Source of the DNA: Corella eumyota | Taxonomy: Eukaryota; Chordata; Ascidiacea; Phlebobranchia; Corellidae | Reading direction: 5' to 3' | DNA: 64,000 bases | Assembly: GCA_963082875.1 (NCBI GenBank) | Contig: OY720098.1 | Coordinates: 12,648,001 to 12,712,000 of the forward strand | In this document: piece by piece, positions 12,001-23,700 of the stretch | How positions within the stretch are numbered: the stretch's first letter is position 1 | Layout of the letters: each line of letters starts with the position of its first letter | The notes under the pieces: model-generated | Seen by the model: the letters and a program-made list of their open reading frames with translations, nothing else | The model's database searches: none | What the model was told of the DNA's origin: nothing | Program-made: the position numbers and the translations under genes

Positions 12001-15000
12001 ATATTAGAGTTAAAGTTATTACATGGCATCTATTATTTTAAATTATTTTTTAAAATATTTCCTTAGATTTAGGATTTTATTCAAGCAATTTATTGTTCAC
12101 ATCTTTTATTATATTTTTTAGGTGATGAGCCTTCTGTCTTTCTTTTTGTCTGATATTAGAAAACCTAGGCGATGGTTAAAACATTGCAGCAGTGTTTTGT
12201 ATGCAATTTTAATTCATCACTGGTTTGCTTGCTTTGTCTTTTTTGCAGCCTGTCCTGCAGAGGTTTATAATGTAAGTTTAGTCTGATGAAATTTAACAAA
12301 AAAATGTTGTAGTAATGTAGGTCTCAGTTTGATTTTTACTAATTTCATGCCATATTAAATAAAGCCAAACTTTTAGACTTCATTTGTGTACAAGACTTAT
12401 TAAAAGTTTTCTTTTAATTATTGTATGAGATCAGCAAAATGCAAGTCTGTTTTTTTTACAAAAAAAATAAATTGCAGTTTTTAAACATATCTTGATTGGT
12501 CTATTCATCTATTTTTTACCTAACTTATCAGCTAAATTAAAAAACTAACAAAAGTATATTTAAGAACAATGCTCTATATGAAACAATGCCTGAGATGATC
12601 AAGATTAATGCCACTGGGGTATCAGCTTACATCCACAATTCTTCATGGATTGGAAACATAGGAGCAAATTCAGTCTTTCCAGCTCTTGATGTTTTACAGT
12701 CGGTTACTGATCAGTATATTGTCAGCTTGTACTGGGCCACAGCAACACTTGTGTGTGTTGGTTATGGTGACATCAGTGCCAGAATGCAAACGGAGATGTT
12801 CTTTGCCATTGTTGTCATGATTTCTGGCACGATTTACTATTCCTCAATTTTGGGAGATATTTCAGCTAATATTCAGACTGACGATATGCAACGTGGACAT
12901 TACAAAGGAAGGCTTTCCGATATCTTTAAGTTTTTTAAAGTGTATGATGTTAATAAAGAAACACAACGCCAGGTAGGATTTTTTTAATAATTTATTTACA
13001 ACTGCCAGCAGTAGAAAAAGGGCAAAATTTTTAAAGAATATTTAAAAAAAATTGTGCCCTTACACTTTGCTTTGTATTTTACACAGGTTTTGAGTTACTA
13101 TTGCTATTTATGGGACAGAACCCAAGGTGTAAGCCCAGACTACTTGTTGGTTGGCCTTCCACCTTCGATTCGAACAAGTGTATGTCAGAGTATGTATGAT
13201 CCCATGATCAGAGAAGCTTTTGGAAAAGGTGAAAATATTGATAAGGAAACTCAAGGATTTTTTAGACTTCTGTCAACTCATATTCAACCATCATTATACC
13301 TTAAGCAAAGCATTATCTGCAGGTAAGAGTATAAGGAACTTTTCTTAACTAAGGATAAATAACCTAATGCTATGTAGGAATTTATAAGTATAATATCTTA
13401 TGTAAATCTATTTTTAAAATGTGTTGGTTTAAAAGGTAACTATAGTTTTTTGGTATTTGATGTTGTTATACTAACTTTTACAGGCGCAATGATATTGGAG
13501 ACGAAATGTTTTTTATACAAAGAGGAAATGTGGCCATCATGGAGGAAGATGATGAAACAGTTGCCACTGTTTTGGGGCCTGGACAACATTTTGGGGAGGT
13601 AAATACATATTCAAAATACCTTTTGAATACATTAGTAATGTTGGAGTGATATGTAAAATTAATTATAATTTAGGGGCTAAAATTTATTTGTATAACTAAG
13701 TTTTTATGTATTTACTATACTGGAGTATAATAGACAATGCTTATCATTTATATAAAGAAGAAAAGGGTTACAATTTAGTTGTATGCAGAAATATAACAAC
13801 TGCCAATGTTGGCTTTTCTAAATAGTAAAAATCGTAAAAACAATTCATGTAAAAAAGTTTTGCATAAAGGGCGTTTCATTAATTAGTTACTATTTTTTAA
13901 AAAAAATGATTTTTATATTTATTGTAGGTTGCACTTTTACTTGCCACAGCAAGAAGTCGAACCATTAAGGCTTTAACAAATTGTGACTTAAATGTTTTAA
14001 GCAAAAAAGATTTGGATGACATTTTGGAAATCTTTCCAAGGTTTAGAGAAAGCATGACTAAAATTGCCCAGGTTTGTTACTTTTACGTTAGCCTGTTTTT
14101 TTTAAAGCTAAATTTTGTTTCAAATTTATATGGGAGTTGTTACTTATATATAAACTACAACTGTCAAGTTTGCTTTAAATTTGAAAATATAAATGTTGAA
14201 ATCTATATTTTCAAATTTTTGAAAGTTTTACACTAATAAAGGTTTTTTATTGTTTTGCTTTTAGGACCGAAATGTAAAAGGGACTCGCTCACTAACTTAC
14301 ACTCAAACACCCAGTCAGGCTGCTTTGGACTCCGCCAATCTTTACTCACAAGATGGTAGAAGAAGAGATGGATCAGATAAACAGAAGTTTACAAAGGTAG
14401 CACAACATTTATATTTCCTATGCATTTAAAAATATTCAAAGCGCCTTTTAATATTCATAACAAAAATGTTTTGATTTCTGAACAATTCCGATTTTTGTGA
14501 ATTTTTTATTAAGTTTTCTATTTGATTTTTATTTGAAAAATTAATGATTATACAACCTGTTAAGGGCATTTTAAAGATCGGATTCAAGCAAAAAGTCTAT
14601 GTAGTAAAATGTACTTTTTTACATTATAAATACTAAAGTTTTAATAAGTTCATACAATTAAACACAATTAAGTAATATAAGGTTACATCTTGCCTAGGTA
14701 ATGGATCGAGATTCGAACTTTAGTTATACATGGAGTCATATTTCTGTGTTTTTGGCATTTCTTTCTGCCTCAGTTGCTATATACCAACCTTGCTTCTTTA
14801 ATCATTACTCTACCTTGTATGTTTTGGGATACATCATTGATGTGTGGTATGTATTTATTTAATTTTTTAAATTAAAAATATTAAGGTTCAAAATATTTGT
14901 AATGAAAAATAAAAAATAAATTTTGTAAATTTAAGTGTAAACTGGTTTATAATTAACACATTGTTTAAAAATAAATCATAAACTCATTAATGAGTTTGCA

Positions 15001-17899
15001 AGTACGAATTTAAATATCATAAAGAAAAATTTTTTAAAATATTTTTCAATATTTGTTGCAACAACATTGTGCCTTCTTTTTAATAAGTTTTGCTTTTAAA
15101 TTTCCATTAGGTCTAGCTTAAACCTGTAAGATATGCTAGTATTAAATTGGTTTATGTGAAGATTATTCCATAGTATAATAAAACAAACATGTGACTTTCC
15201 ATAGGTTTGCATTAGATATGATCATGTCTTTCCACACCAGTTACTTAGATCAATTTAGCACCAACGTTGATGATCAAAATAAGATACATACTCGCTATGC
15301 TAAAACACCCTCTTTATTTCTCCTTGATGCTTTGTCAAATGCTCCTCTTGATCTTCTAGCTCACCTCATAAGTGGTGGTTCTGCCGTTCAACTGGCAGTG
15401 CTATCTTATGCAAGGCTGAACAGGGTTTTAAGAATGTATCGTGTCATTTATGTTTTCAGAGTTTGGGAGAATGATATTAAAAAAGAGTAAGTTATAAATT
15501 TTCTTATTTTTAAATGTTTTTTGTTTCTTTAAAGGCTATATTTAATAAAAAGGGGATTAGTTGCTTGTCTTTAAATTACACAGATTGTTTTTAATGCCAG
15601 TTCATAACTTTTTTTAATTTTCTCTGTAAAATTTAAACTGGCCAAATTTAACATTATATTTTTATAAATAGAGCGCTAACATTCCGAATGTACAAGTTTG
15701 TGCTGTGTGCTCTTTTTATTATTAATTCAATGGGAAGTGTGTGGTATGCAATTGCATGTCCTAACAGTGTTTGTCAAGCTCAATCTTGGGCAACAGCTTC
15801 AATAACAGGTATTTATTTGTATTTTTTCTTCACATTTTATATAATAGATGATGTTTTTAATTAATTTGGCCAAAGGCATTGCTGAAGTTAATTTTTCAGA
15901 AATTAAAAAAAAATTGTTGTCCTTATTATATTTATTAATGGCCGACTTTACATACCAAACATAAAATTCTTCTGTCCAACTGTCTTAAATTAGCATAAGC
16001 TACCATTTGTAGTATTCAACTTATTTGTGCTATAACATGAAGGCAGTGGAGATAAAACCTAGGAAATTGCGTATTATAGAAACGCTATTTTGTTTCTAAC
16101 ACCTAGTCGTGCATAGCACTCAAAGTTAAGGCAGAATTTTAAGGCTTGAAAGGATTTTGTTGTTTATCACCCTTATAACACTAAACTAGACTGCCCTTTA
16201 AAATAAACTTGGTTGAAATTTGTAGATTATGTTAACAAGCAAATTTTTGGTTATCAACTCATACCATGGGCTGATAGTCTGTACTGGACAGTAGCTACTA
16301 TGACCTCAACTGGTTATGGTGATATTAAGCCGGAAAACCAACTTGAAATGATATATGCCTGTTTAACTATGGTTACTGGTAAACTAGTAATTGGTTATGT
16401 TCTTGGTATGGTGGCAGCAACACTTGCTAATGATGAAAGTTTAAGAGTTTGGTACGAACAAGGAGTAATTGTAAGTACTAAGTTTTAATGTAACATAGCA
16501 TGAAAAGTAACATAGCATAAAGCTTAACCATATTTTGCCACAAACAAGGCTGTGCGACGCTACATGAATGATTTAAAGTTTAAGAAAGAGTTATTCGACC
16601 ACGTCATCCAGTATTACGATTACATGTGGATGAAAAGTCAAGGTGCAAATGTCATGAATTTATTTCCTGATCTCTCATTTAGGTAGCTTAAAAAATAGTA
16701 TTTATTATAACATATTAACCAGAAAAAATTAAAACTACAGGTATTAATTACAGTTTAGCCGATAGATTGTTTACAGTAAAGTTCAGTGCATGAGAACATT
16801 TGTAAGAGAAGTAAGAAATAGCCAGTTTATTAAAGAATGCTCTCTTTTATTTAGCTTGAGAGCAGACATTTATACTCAGATATGCAGAGATATGGTAGAC
16901 AGTTTAGACCTGTTTAAAGATTGCCCAGATAACTTTTTGAGACATTTATGCATGGTGATGAAGCCTACTGCCTACATGCCTGGTGACTACATTTGCTTGC
17001 AAGTATGTTAATGTTCAATTTTACCATTTGTTAAATTTATTCCCAACTTTAAAATGTGGGTATATGTAAGGTACATTATTATATTATACTGTAACTAAAA
17101 ACAGGGAGACATCCGAAGTGAAATGTATATCATGCACCATGGTATAGCTGAAGCCATGAAAAGGTTGGACAGTGGCAAAACTGTACCAGTAAGGCTTGTA
17201 TTGGAAGGGGAAAATTTCCTCTGTAAAAGTGTACTGTGCAAGGTAAAAAACAAAAAACATTTTCTTTATGGCTGACCATTTAAATCTCTTTGTGCATACA
17301 TTATCGGTCCAATTGGTAACGTTAAAAAGCTGTAATGTACTATGTAAACATTTTACAATAGCTTTTTATTTTTTTTTGGTATATATTTTTATCCCCGATG
17401 TGGAACGTCGAATGTGCGACTTAAACATAGAGTAACATCAGTTACTCCGACCCAGTCTCGAGTTGCCTGTGGCAGTTTGGGATATTATAGATTATAATTG
17501 CCCAGTAATTATGCTGCTGATTAAGTGCTGGCTCAGCAGGAGTTAATACTGTTTATAGCGCCTTACTCAAGGGCGCTACAGCATGAGATCAGTAGGGATT
17601 GAACCTACAACCTCATGTGTGGTGTCGCAAGTGTTCTTACCACTTCACCACTGCCAGTAAAGTTTGCTCCAGGTGAGCTTAACTTGGTTCGTAATATATA
17701 AGATTTACAATTAACCTAAAATATTTTTCAAATTATTTTTCTTAAGGTTAAACGCCCAGTAAGCTTGCGTGCGCGTACATATGTTGATGTATTCAGTATG
17801 ACCATGGACGACTTGCAACAAGTTCTCAACTACTATCCTTCTGTTCGTCCAATTGTCCTTGCAAATGCCCGAACCCTGTTTCCAGATTTAAATCTTTAA
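3453..17899 (+). CDS. CNGK: CNGK-type four-repeat cyclic-nucleotide-gated K+ channel, copy B (intact except one in-frame stop)
   Basis: Thirty-five exons can be read by alignment with copy C. Their lengths sum to 6,891 bases, or 2,297 codons including the terminal TAA, about the size of the sea urchin CNGK channel. Each of four repeats has S1-S6, a GYG pore, a C-linker and a cyclic-nucleotide-binding domain; the known family is a K+-selective cGMP-gated channel of the sperm flagellum. The ATG at 3453 aligns with that of copy C and is followed by a short acidic cytoplasmic N-terminus. One codon in exon 6 (5624-5626) is TAA where copy C has CTT, inside the first binding domain. Read literally, it truncates the protein to 425 residues. 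Exon 6 also ends in a GC donor (GCAAGT). No other break was found across 14 kb, so this is either a very recent pseudogene, an allele, an assembly error, or a gene that splices around the stop. Confidence 0.85.
5059..5131 (+). repeat. Short tandem duplication in copy B intron 4
   Basis: The string AAGGCTAGTAGTTAGCCT occurs twice (near 5060 and 5097), each time followed by a related CTTTCCACG segment, giving a unit of about 37 bases. The core itself is a small inverted repeat (AGGCTA...TAGCCT). It has no counterpart in copy C. Confidence 0.7.
6212..7088 (+). other. CNGK copy B, linker between repeats I and II (exons 8-10)
   Basis: Exons are 6212-6311, 6373-6587 and 6931-7088. The linker is cytoplasmic and basic. 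It contains KRRNSVV, which fits the RRxS consensus for cAMP/cGMP-dependent kinases, and the same KRRNSVV is kept in copy C. A second basic spot, GRRSSTTL, is followed by an acidic stretch. Exon 9 is 12 bases longer than in copy C, so the linker tolerates length change. Confidence 0.8.
6735..6890 (-). repeat. Degenerate SINE fragment in copy B intron 9
   Basis: The segment matches, with many changes, the reverse complement of the SINE body seen at 32473: a TGTGGAAAG-like end, then CCTAGTCTTAAGTTG and CTCAGCAGGAGTT in the same order. It is an old copy that has lost its tRNA-like head. Confidence 0.55.
7251..10744 (+). other. CNGK copy B, repeat II (exons 11-19)
   Basis: Exons are 7251-7413, 7552-7744, 7916-8073, 8302-8632, 8790-8924, 9174-9360, 9694-9954, 10090-10206 and 10542-10744. 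The S1-S2 loop is unusually long for the superfamily, with three Cys and an NVS sequon, and is predicted extracellular. S4 reads LIFLRLNRAINFFRFV. The first Gly codon of the pore GYG is split by the intron between exons 15 and 16 (GG at 8923-8924, C at 9174). The binding domain has the canonical phosphate-binding residues (DYFGEAE and GSPRTVVADT), so it is a good candidate for real nucleotide binding. Confidence 0.85.
10925..11090 (-). repeat. Degenerate SINE fragment in copy B intron 19
   Basis: It contains CTCGGCAGGAGTTTGTACCG, then GCGCCCTACTCAAGGGC and ATCAGTGGAAATTAA, in the order of the reverse-strand SINE. The 3' tail is missing. Confidence 0.6.
11197..14396 (+). other. CNGK copy B, repeat III (exons 20-27)
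   Basis: Exons are 11197-11443, 11618-11917, 12122-12271, 12565-12972, 13087-13322, 13484-13598, 13928-14071 and 14265-14396. The pore differs from the other repeats: TLVCVGYGDI instead of TSTGYGDI, closer to the HCN/EAG style CxGYG or CxGFG. The S5-pore turret is long and carries two N-glycosylation sequons (NATG, NSSW). The binding domain keeps FGE and RSRT in the phosphate-binding cassette (GQHFGEVALLLATARSRT). In sea urchin CNGK the third repeat is reported to be the functional cGMP site, which fits. The last exon is a Ser/Thr-rich linker to repeat IV. Confidence 0.85.
14698..17899 (+). other. CNGK copy B, repeat IV (exons 28-35)
   Basis: Exons are 14698-14846, 15205-15486, 15672-15808, 16226-16470, 16549-16682, 16855-17002, 17105-17242 and 17747-17899. 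Order: S1, S2-S4 (RLNRVLRMYRVIYVFRVW), S5, pore MTSTGYGDI with S6, C-linker, binding domain. As in copies A and C the phosphate-binding segment is degenerate (ENFLCKS, RPVSLRA). The gene ends with FPDLNL and TAA, identical to copy A. Confidence 0.85.
17374..17662 (-). repeat. tRNA-derived SINE, near full length, in the last intron of copy B
   Basis: It is the reverse complement of the SINE at 32473-32761. Reading on the - strand there is a tRNA-like head with A- and B-box regions, then the shared body (CTCCTGCTGAGCCAGC, CAACTCGAGACTGGGTCGG), and an ATATATACC tail. Copies A and C lack it at this intron, so the insertion postdates the duplication or was lost. Confidence 0.8.
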
Positions 17900-17955
17900 A
17901 ATTTAATTTTGTGTAATATTTGTAAGTTGTTTTAAATTTAATGTGTTAGTATTGA

Positions 17956-17961
17956 AATAAA
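17956..17961 (+). terminator. Polyadenylation signal AATAAA of CNGK copy B
   Basis: AATAAA lies 57 bases after the stop, in the same TATTGAAATAAA context as copy A. Confidence 0.65.
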
Positions 17962-18444
17962 AGCCAACTATTGTATACTTCATTTTTAAATATTTAGTTA
18001 GTAATAATTGTATTCTAATAAAGGAATGTAGAAAATTCACAGAATGGCAGGTTTATAATTTTAAAAATCTAAAAAATTGAAATGCATAAAGCCCTTGGAC
18101 TTTTATTTTCGTGCATAGCTTAGATAAATTAAGGTAACAGACATATTAAATAATTAGGTTATTATTCGAATTAAGATAACCACACCAGAAAATCTGAACT
18201 CTGTTGCTTTAATAAACTTTTGTTTTTAGTTATCCTTATTCATATGACGACATACATATATAACAATGGCCCAAAGTTGTAGAGTAAAAAAATGATAACA
18301 TCCAAAAAATATAGAAGTAGACGAACTACGCTACATTTAGCCTATTCGGTTATTTTTTAAATTAGTAGGTTATTCTCAAAGTAATAAGTATGAAAATGGT
18401 TGTTACTTGTTGAGTTTAATTTTTATTTAAACTAAATTGAAAGC
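17962..18444 (+). other. Intergenic region between CNGK copies B and C
   Basis: About 480 bases of AT-rich sequence with no supported gene or repeat. It must contain the promoter and 5' leader of copy C unless the copies are co-transcribed. No TATA box stands out from the AT-rich background. Confidence 0.4.
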
Positions 18445-20750
18445 ATGTCGGACTTTGTAGTCGAGGTTGACCAAGAGAATGAGGAAACTCTAAACAGACA
18501 AATCGCGGATGCTAAGCATTCTAGCACAGTCAGCTTCGCTAAAGACATAGAAAAAACTCAAAGTACGTTTGTGCTTTCGCAGAACGAAAACCCGGATTCG
18601 TTTTGCAGTGAAACAATCTCGTGGTACAATCCTTTCTTGCGACAATTTCAAACAGCAGCGTGCATGTTGCTTACTGTTTGCATGTTTTTCACTGCCTACA
18701 TGTTCTTTTTTAAAGCTGACCAGGCACTTTACAACGTTGGAGTTGTAGCTGATGTGTGTTATCTGTACGTTATTATTTTACGTTCGAGAACAGGTCACAT
18801 GATTAACGGCGTAGAAGAGCGTAACCCACTTAAAGTAAGAGAAAACTATCAAAAAGGAATCCGATTTTATTTGGACGTTATTTCATCTCTACCAGTTGAA
18901 GAATTGCGTTGGATTTTTCCAGGAAGTGACGAAACGTTTTATGCTCTTGGAAGACAGAAACAGTACATAAGAATCCATTACATCCTGCTTTATCTTGGTA
19001 AATTATTAGTTTAAATGATTTATAAATCATTTACACATGTTTTAGTTAGATTTATGTTAATATTGTGTAGTGGCTTACAAGTGTTTTTCAGGCAATCGAG
19101 AAGAAGAACCTGGCTCCAGCACTTTACTGTATCGCTCTTTAAGATATGCCCTTCTTTCCAGTTTAACTGTCCATTTTCTGTGTTGTGGTTGGTATGGATT
19201 GGCTTGTGCTAGGGCTGATGAGTATGGATTTTCCCTTAAACTTTGTGGAGGAAACAGTTGGATTATGTTTTTACCACAAAGTATGTTAAAAAAGTAACCA
19301 ATAACATACTACAAATTTGTATAAATTGTAAGATACAGCCTACATTTTAACCAAAAAAATTTTTAATCTACATTAAGGTCGTCTGTTTGTTTTTAGAATT
19401 TTTTTTAAACAATTTTTTGTTTTTAGATATTTTGGACAAAGTTTTAAGTGCTACTAATAATCCTGAAGAAGCAATGAACAGTGAAGTAAGTTTTTTGCAT
19501 AACACATATATAACAAGTCTGTATTGGGCTTCTGCAACAGCAACATCTACTGGATACGGTGATATACATGCTTACACTATTGCTGAAAAAGCTTACTCAG
19601 TTGCCTCTATGATCGTTGGTAAGAACAAAACTTAGGTATAAAATGATTTTTTTTAAATAAATCATTGGATGATTTTAAATTTGTCACTAATTTATTTTTT
19701 GTATTTTTACTAAAATTATTATAAAAGGAATGATGATCTTGTATGGAATGACGATGGGTGGTATGACCTCTATGTTAACCAATATTGATGCAAGAAGATC
19801 CAGTTTTGTTCAAAGATATACTGCATTTAGAGATGAAGTGGTAAGATCATATTTAATTTAAGTTTTAAAAAGAATATTGATTTAAAAAAAAAAAAATTTT
19901 TAGGAGCGAATGGGCATCAGTGATAATGTGAAGGACTTGTGTCTCAGATATTTTGATTATCTTTGGCACAGATGGGAAGGTGAAGATGTACAGGCTAGTG
20001 GGGTTCTAACAATTCTACCTGAATCTTTGCAAGCTAGTTTTGCAGAGGCTACGTTTCAAAAATTAATTCATAAGGTAAAAAAATCTTAAAAATAGATAGA
20101 CTTAGGGCAGCCTCTTCTGGATTTTTGTTTACTTTATGACACCTTTAAATTGAAATTTTTCAAGGTATAGCCTATATAACTAATTTTATTACTTACTAGT
20201 AATCTATTTTTTTTTTTAATTATAACGCAATACCATTGCACTGTTTTATTTTTTTGTAGGCTGATTTATTGGAGGCGACAAGGGATGAATTTTGTCGAAA
20301 CTTGGCTCTTGTCTCGAAACCAATGGTCTACCTTGAAAACCAGTTTATTCAAAGATCTGGGGAGATTGCCAACAACATGTGTTACATTCAACATGGAATT
20401 GTTGAAGTAATGACAAAATTATTACAGTTTTATTGTTTTATAAATAATTTTACCTAAATTCTTAAAGCAGTCTCATATATAATCTCAGAGATCTAACAAA
20501 GACTAGTAGGCACTAAAAAGCTAGCATAAACCTTTTTGTATATAAAGAAAACAGTTGTTTTCTTATTGTTAGGTTTTGGACTCTGAGGAGCAAGAAGTGG
20601 TTGCTATGATGCATTCAGGAAAGTTATTTGGACAGATTCTTCTTGTGTTTGACTTACCTAGAATTAACTCCATTCGATGCAAAACTGACTGTGACATCTT
20701 CGTTTTAAACAAACATGACTTCAGAGTTATTCTTTCCGAATACCCAGAAG
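18445..20750 (+). other. CNGK copy C, repeat I (exons 1-7)
   Basis: Exons are 18445-18997, 19092-19280, 19427-19618, 19728-19840, 19904-20074, 20260-20406 and 20573-20750. Pore: ATATSTGYGDI. Exon 6 has CTT where copy B has the stop, and a normal GT donor (GTAATG). The binding-domain signature is degenerate (LFGQILLVFDLPRINSIRC), as in copy B, so the loss of the canonical residues predates the duplication. Confidence 0.88.
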
Positions 20751-23700
20751 GTTTTTAGACATACAAAACAATAATAAGTAAAATACTGTTAGTATAGAAA
20801 AGTTTATTACAGGTTTATTGGTTTAAAACTCGGCATAAGTTAATACAGTTTACTGTGATATACTCACGGGTGCTTCTACATGTAAGCACTAAAATCAAAG
20901 ATTTGATGTTGTATCATCAAGTATTCTAATCAATATATTCTATCGTTAGTTATATACTTTCACTTGGTCAATTTAAGAAAGGCCAGTATAACTAAAAAAT
21001 AAAGTTAAAGCTACAGACAATCAGCCAAATATTACGAAAAACTGTGACATTGTTTCTGCAAAATTAAATTTTATTTTAATGTAGATTATTAATTAATAAT
21101 TTTGTTATATTTTATAGCTGCAAGGTCATTTGTTGAAGCTGCTCAAGAAAAATGTGGACCAAATCGTCAATGGCCGATGGAGCCTCCTAAATATGAGGAT
21201 TTCAACATCTTTATTGAGTAAAATTTACTTACGTTTTCTGGTTTATGTCTAAACACTTTAGACTTATTTTGTCATGTACATTTTTTGAACAAAATTAAAA
21301 CCTATAATCTTGAATTATTTTTTTATATTTTGAAAAGTTGCAATGAATGTGGATATTTATTTCTGTTAAAATGACATCCTTTACCCTTATTTAAAAAATA
21401 GACTAAAATCGCAGTTTTATATTTTGAAAATATTTTTTTCATAGAAAAGCAAAAACTACGAAACGACGGAACAGTGTTGTCGTACCCCAGGAAGTCAAAA
21501 AAGAGGAAGTTACTGAACAAACTGGATTAACTACACGTAGAATGACAACAGTTTATTCAACTGAGTATGAGGGTGTTGATCTGTCTAGAATACAAATGCA
21601 TAACACTAAACAGAGAGAAGAGCTAGAGAAAGTTATGAGCGAAGGTGGTAGGTTAAAAATTATAAATTTAGTTAAACTATGATTTTAATAAAATTTTGCC
21701 TTATGCCATTTTTTTGGTTAAAAAATTTAAAAAAATTTATATAAAATGTTCTATTTTTTTGAATTATTTATTTAATTTGAAATAGTTTTAAATAAATTGG
21801 AATTTTTTTAGCCCCTAAACCTTCTTTGGTTGACTTTTTGATCCGTGGGGAAACTAACAAAGTTGGAAAGAGATCCTCCACTAAGTTAAGTGATGGGACT
21901 GACGTGTATGTTGCAAATGCTAACCAGGAAGACCTTAAGGATGCTGTTGGTGTTAATGCCACTTTTACAGTAGGATTCTTAGGTTTTTGTTATAAATAAT
22001 TTTTTTTTTAAATTACCAAAAATATATAAAGGCATAAGTAGAAGGTAAAACTCTCAGAGTACTACATAACTTTCTGGGTTTAATCCCCACTGCTTCCATG
22101 CTTTAGGGTCTTTAGATAAAACCAATTGTGAATAGGATTTTTGGCAATTGTAGTGAATAATATCAATAACTGCTAAGTGCTAATGTTTTTCTCGAGACAA
22201 GGTCGGGTTAATTAAATTACTTTATGTTCAAGCTGTAAAGTTAAACTTCTTGCATCAATAAAAAAATTTGGTTGTTTTTCTTGAATTATCATAAAAATAA
22301 ATTGCCCTATTCCTTGTTTTTACAATTTTCATCTAATTATCAGGACCCTGATGAAACTACATTAAAAGACAGATTATTTCAAATGACCATCATCAATCCT
22401 AAACATAGGTTTTATGAGATATGGCAAAACGTTATCTTTGTTATTGGAATATTTTGTGGGATTTATACAACTTTTTTGGTTTTCTTTACAACTACACCTG
22501 GACAGGGTAAAAAATAATTTAAACCTAAATTAAGCTATCTTAAATAAGATATTGCCATTAAAAAATGTTGTAAATTTATCTTGCCTATTATTTATATTTG
22601 ACTGAATGTTTCAACTCACAATAAAGTTACTTTAGAATAGTTTAGTATTTGCAAACAATATTTTTTTTCAGCTCATACTTACTCTGGTACTGAGGCAGCA
22701 GAATTAGATATTGCAACAATTGCAACTTATACCACTTGTGATTCTGCACTGAGTTCAACCTATGAGCAATGCCGAGATGCAGATTTTGGTACAACAGCTG
22801 ATTGTATTATAAATGCTGGCGGTGTATACAGTCAAATGATAACACCAGGCCTAAATGATTCTTACACGTATGTCAGTTGACTTATTATACCCATCTTAAT
22901 ACAATACTGTTACTAGTTATATTTTTCCAGATTTTTGGAAAATGTTGAGTATATTTTTTTTTAGATTTCTTTGAACTTGTTGTGAGTAAATTATTTTTTT
23001 TTTAATAAATACAGGGTTACTGTCCCAGCATCCTATGATATTTCATTTGTTGGTTATAATCCTGCTTCTTGGGAAGGAGTAATTCACATTATACTGTCTT
23101 ACTTTGTGATTGATCTGTTTCTTTATTTGAACATTTTCATAAATTTTAGGACAGAAGTTAATACTCCAAATGGTTTGTAAACGTTATGAAATTTTTTGAA
23201 ACTTATTTAGATAGGTCATACAAATTGATCAATATGTTCAATTAACATAAATGCTTGCCATAAATAGAACTATAAAATTTTCTAAAAAAACAGATAGATT
23301 TTATTGGGTTTATTGACTATGCCATTGTATACTAGTAAGTCTTTAAATGAACATTTAATACATGTTTTAAAGCACAAAATATTGTCGCTTTACTGTATTA
23401 TGGCAGCGTGGTTACTGTATTATTGCAGCATCCCACATCGAGGATAAAGATATATACAAAAAAAAATTATTTATTGAATATTTTTAATAATTGTGTATTA
23501 AAAATTTTAAATAAAATAACCTTAACAATGGGGATTCCCTAACCAACTTTAAATTTAGGATTCCTAACCAACTTTAAAGACATTGCCTCACACTACATGA
23601 CCTGGGATAAGTTCTGGTTGGACTTGTTGGGAGTTTTTCCAATCGAAATAATTGCTCCTTTTATTGGATGTAGTCGCATTACTCCCCACCATGCCCTGAT

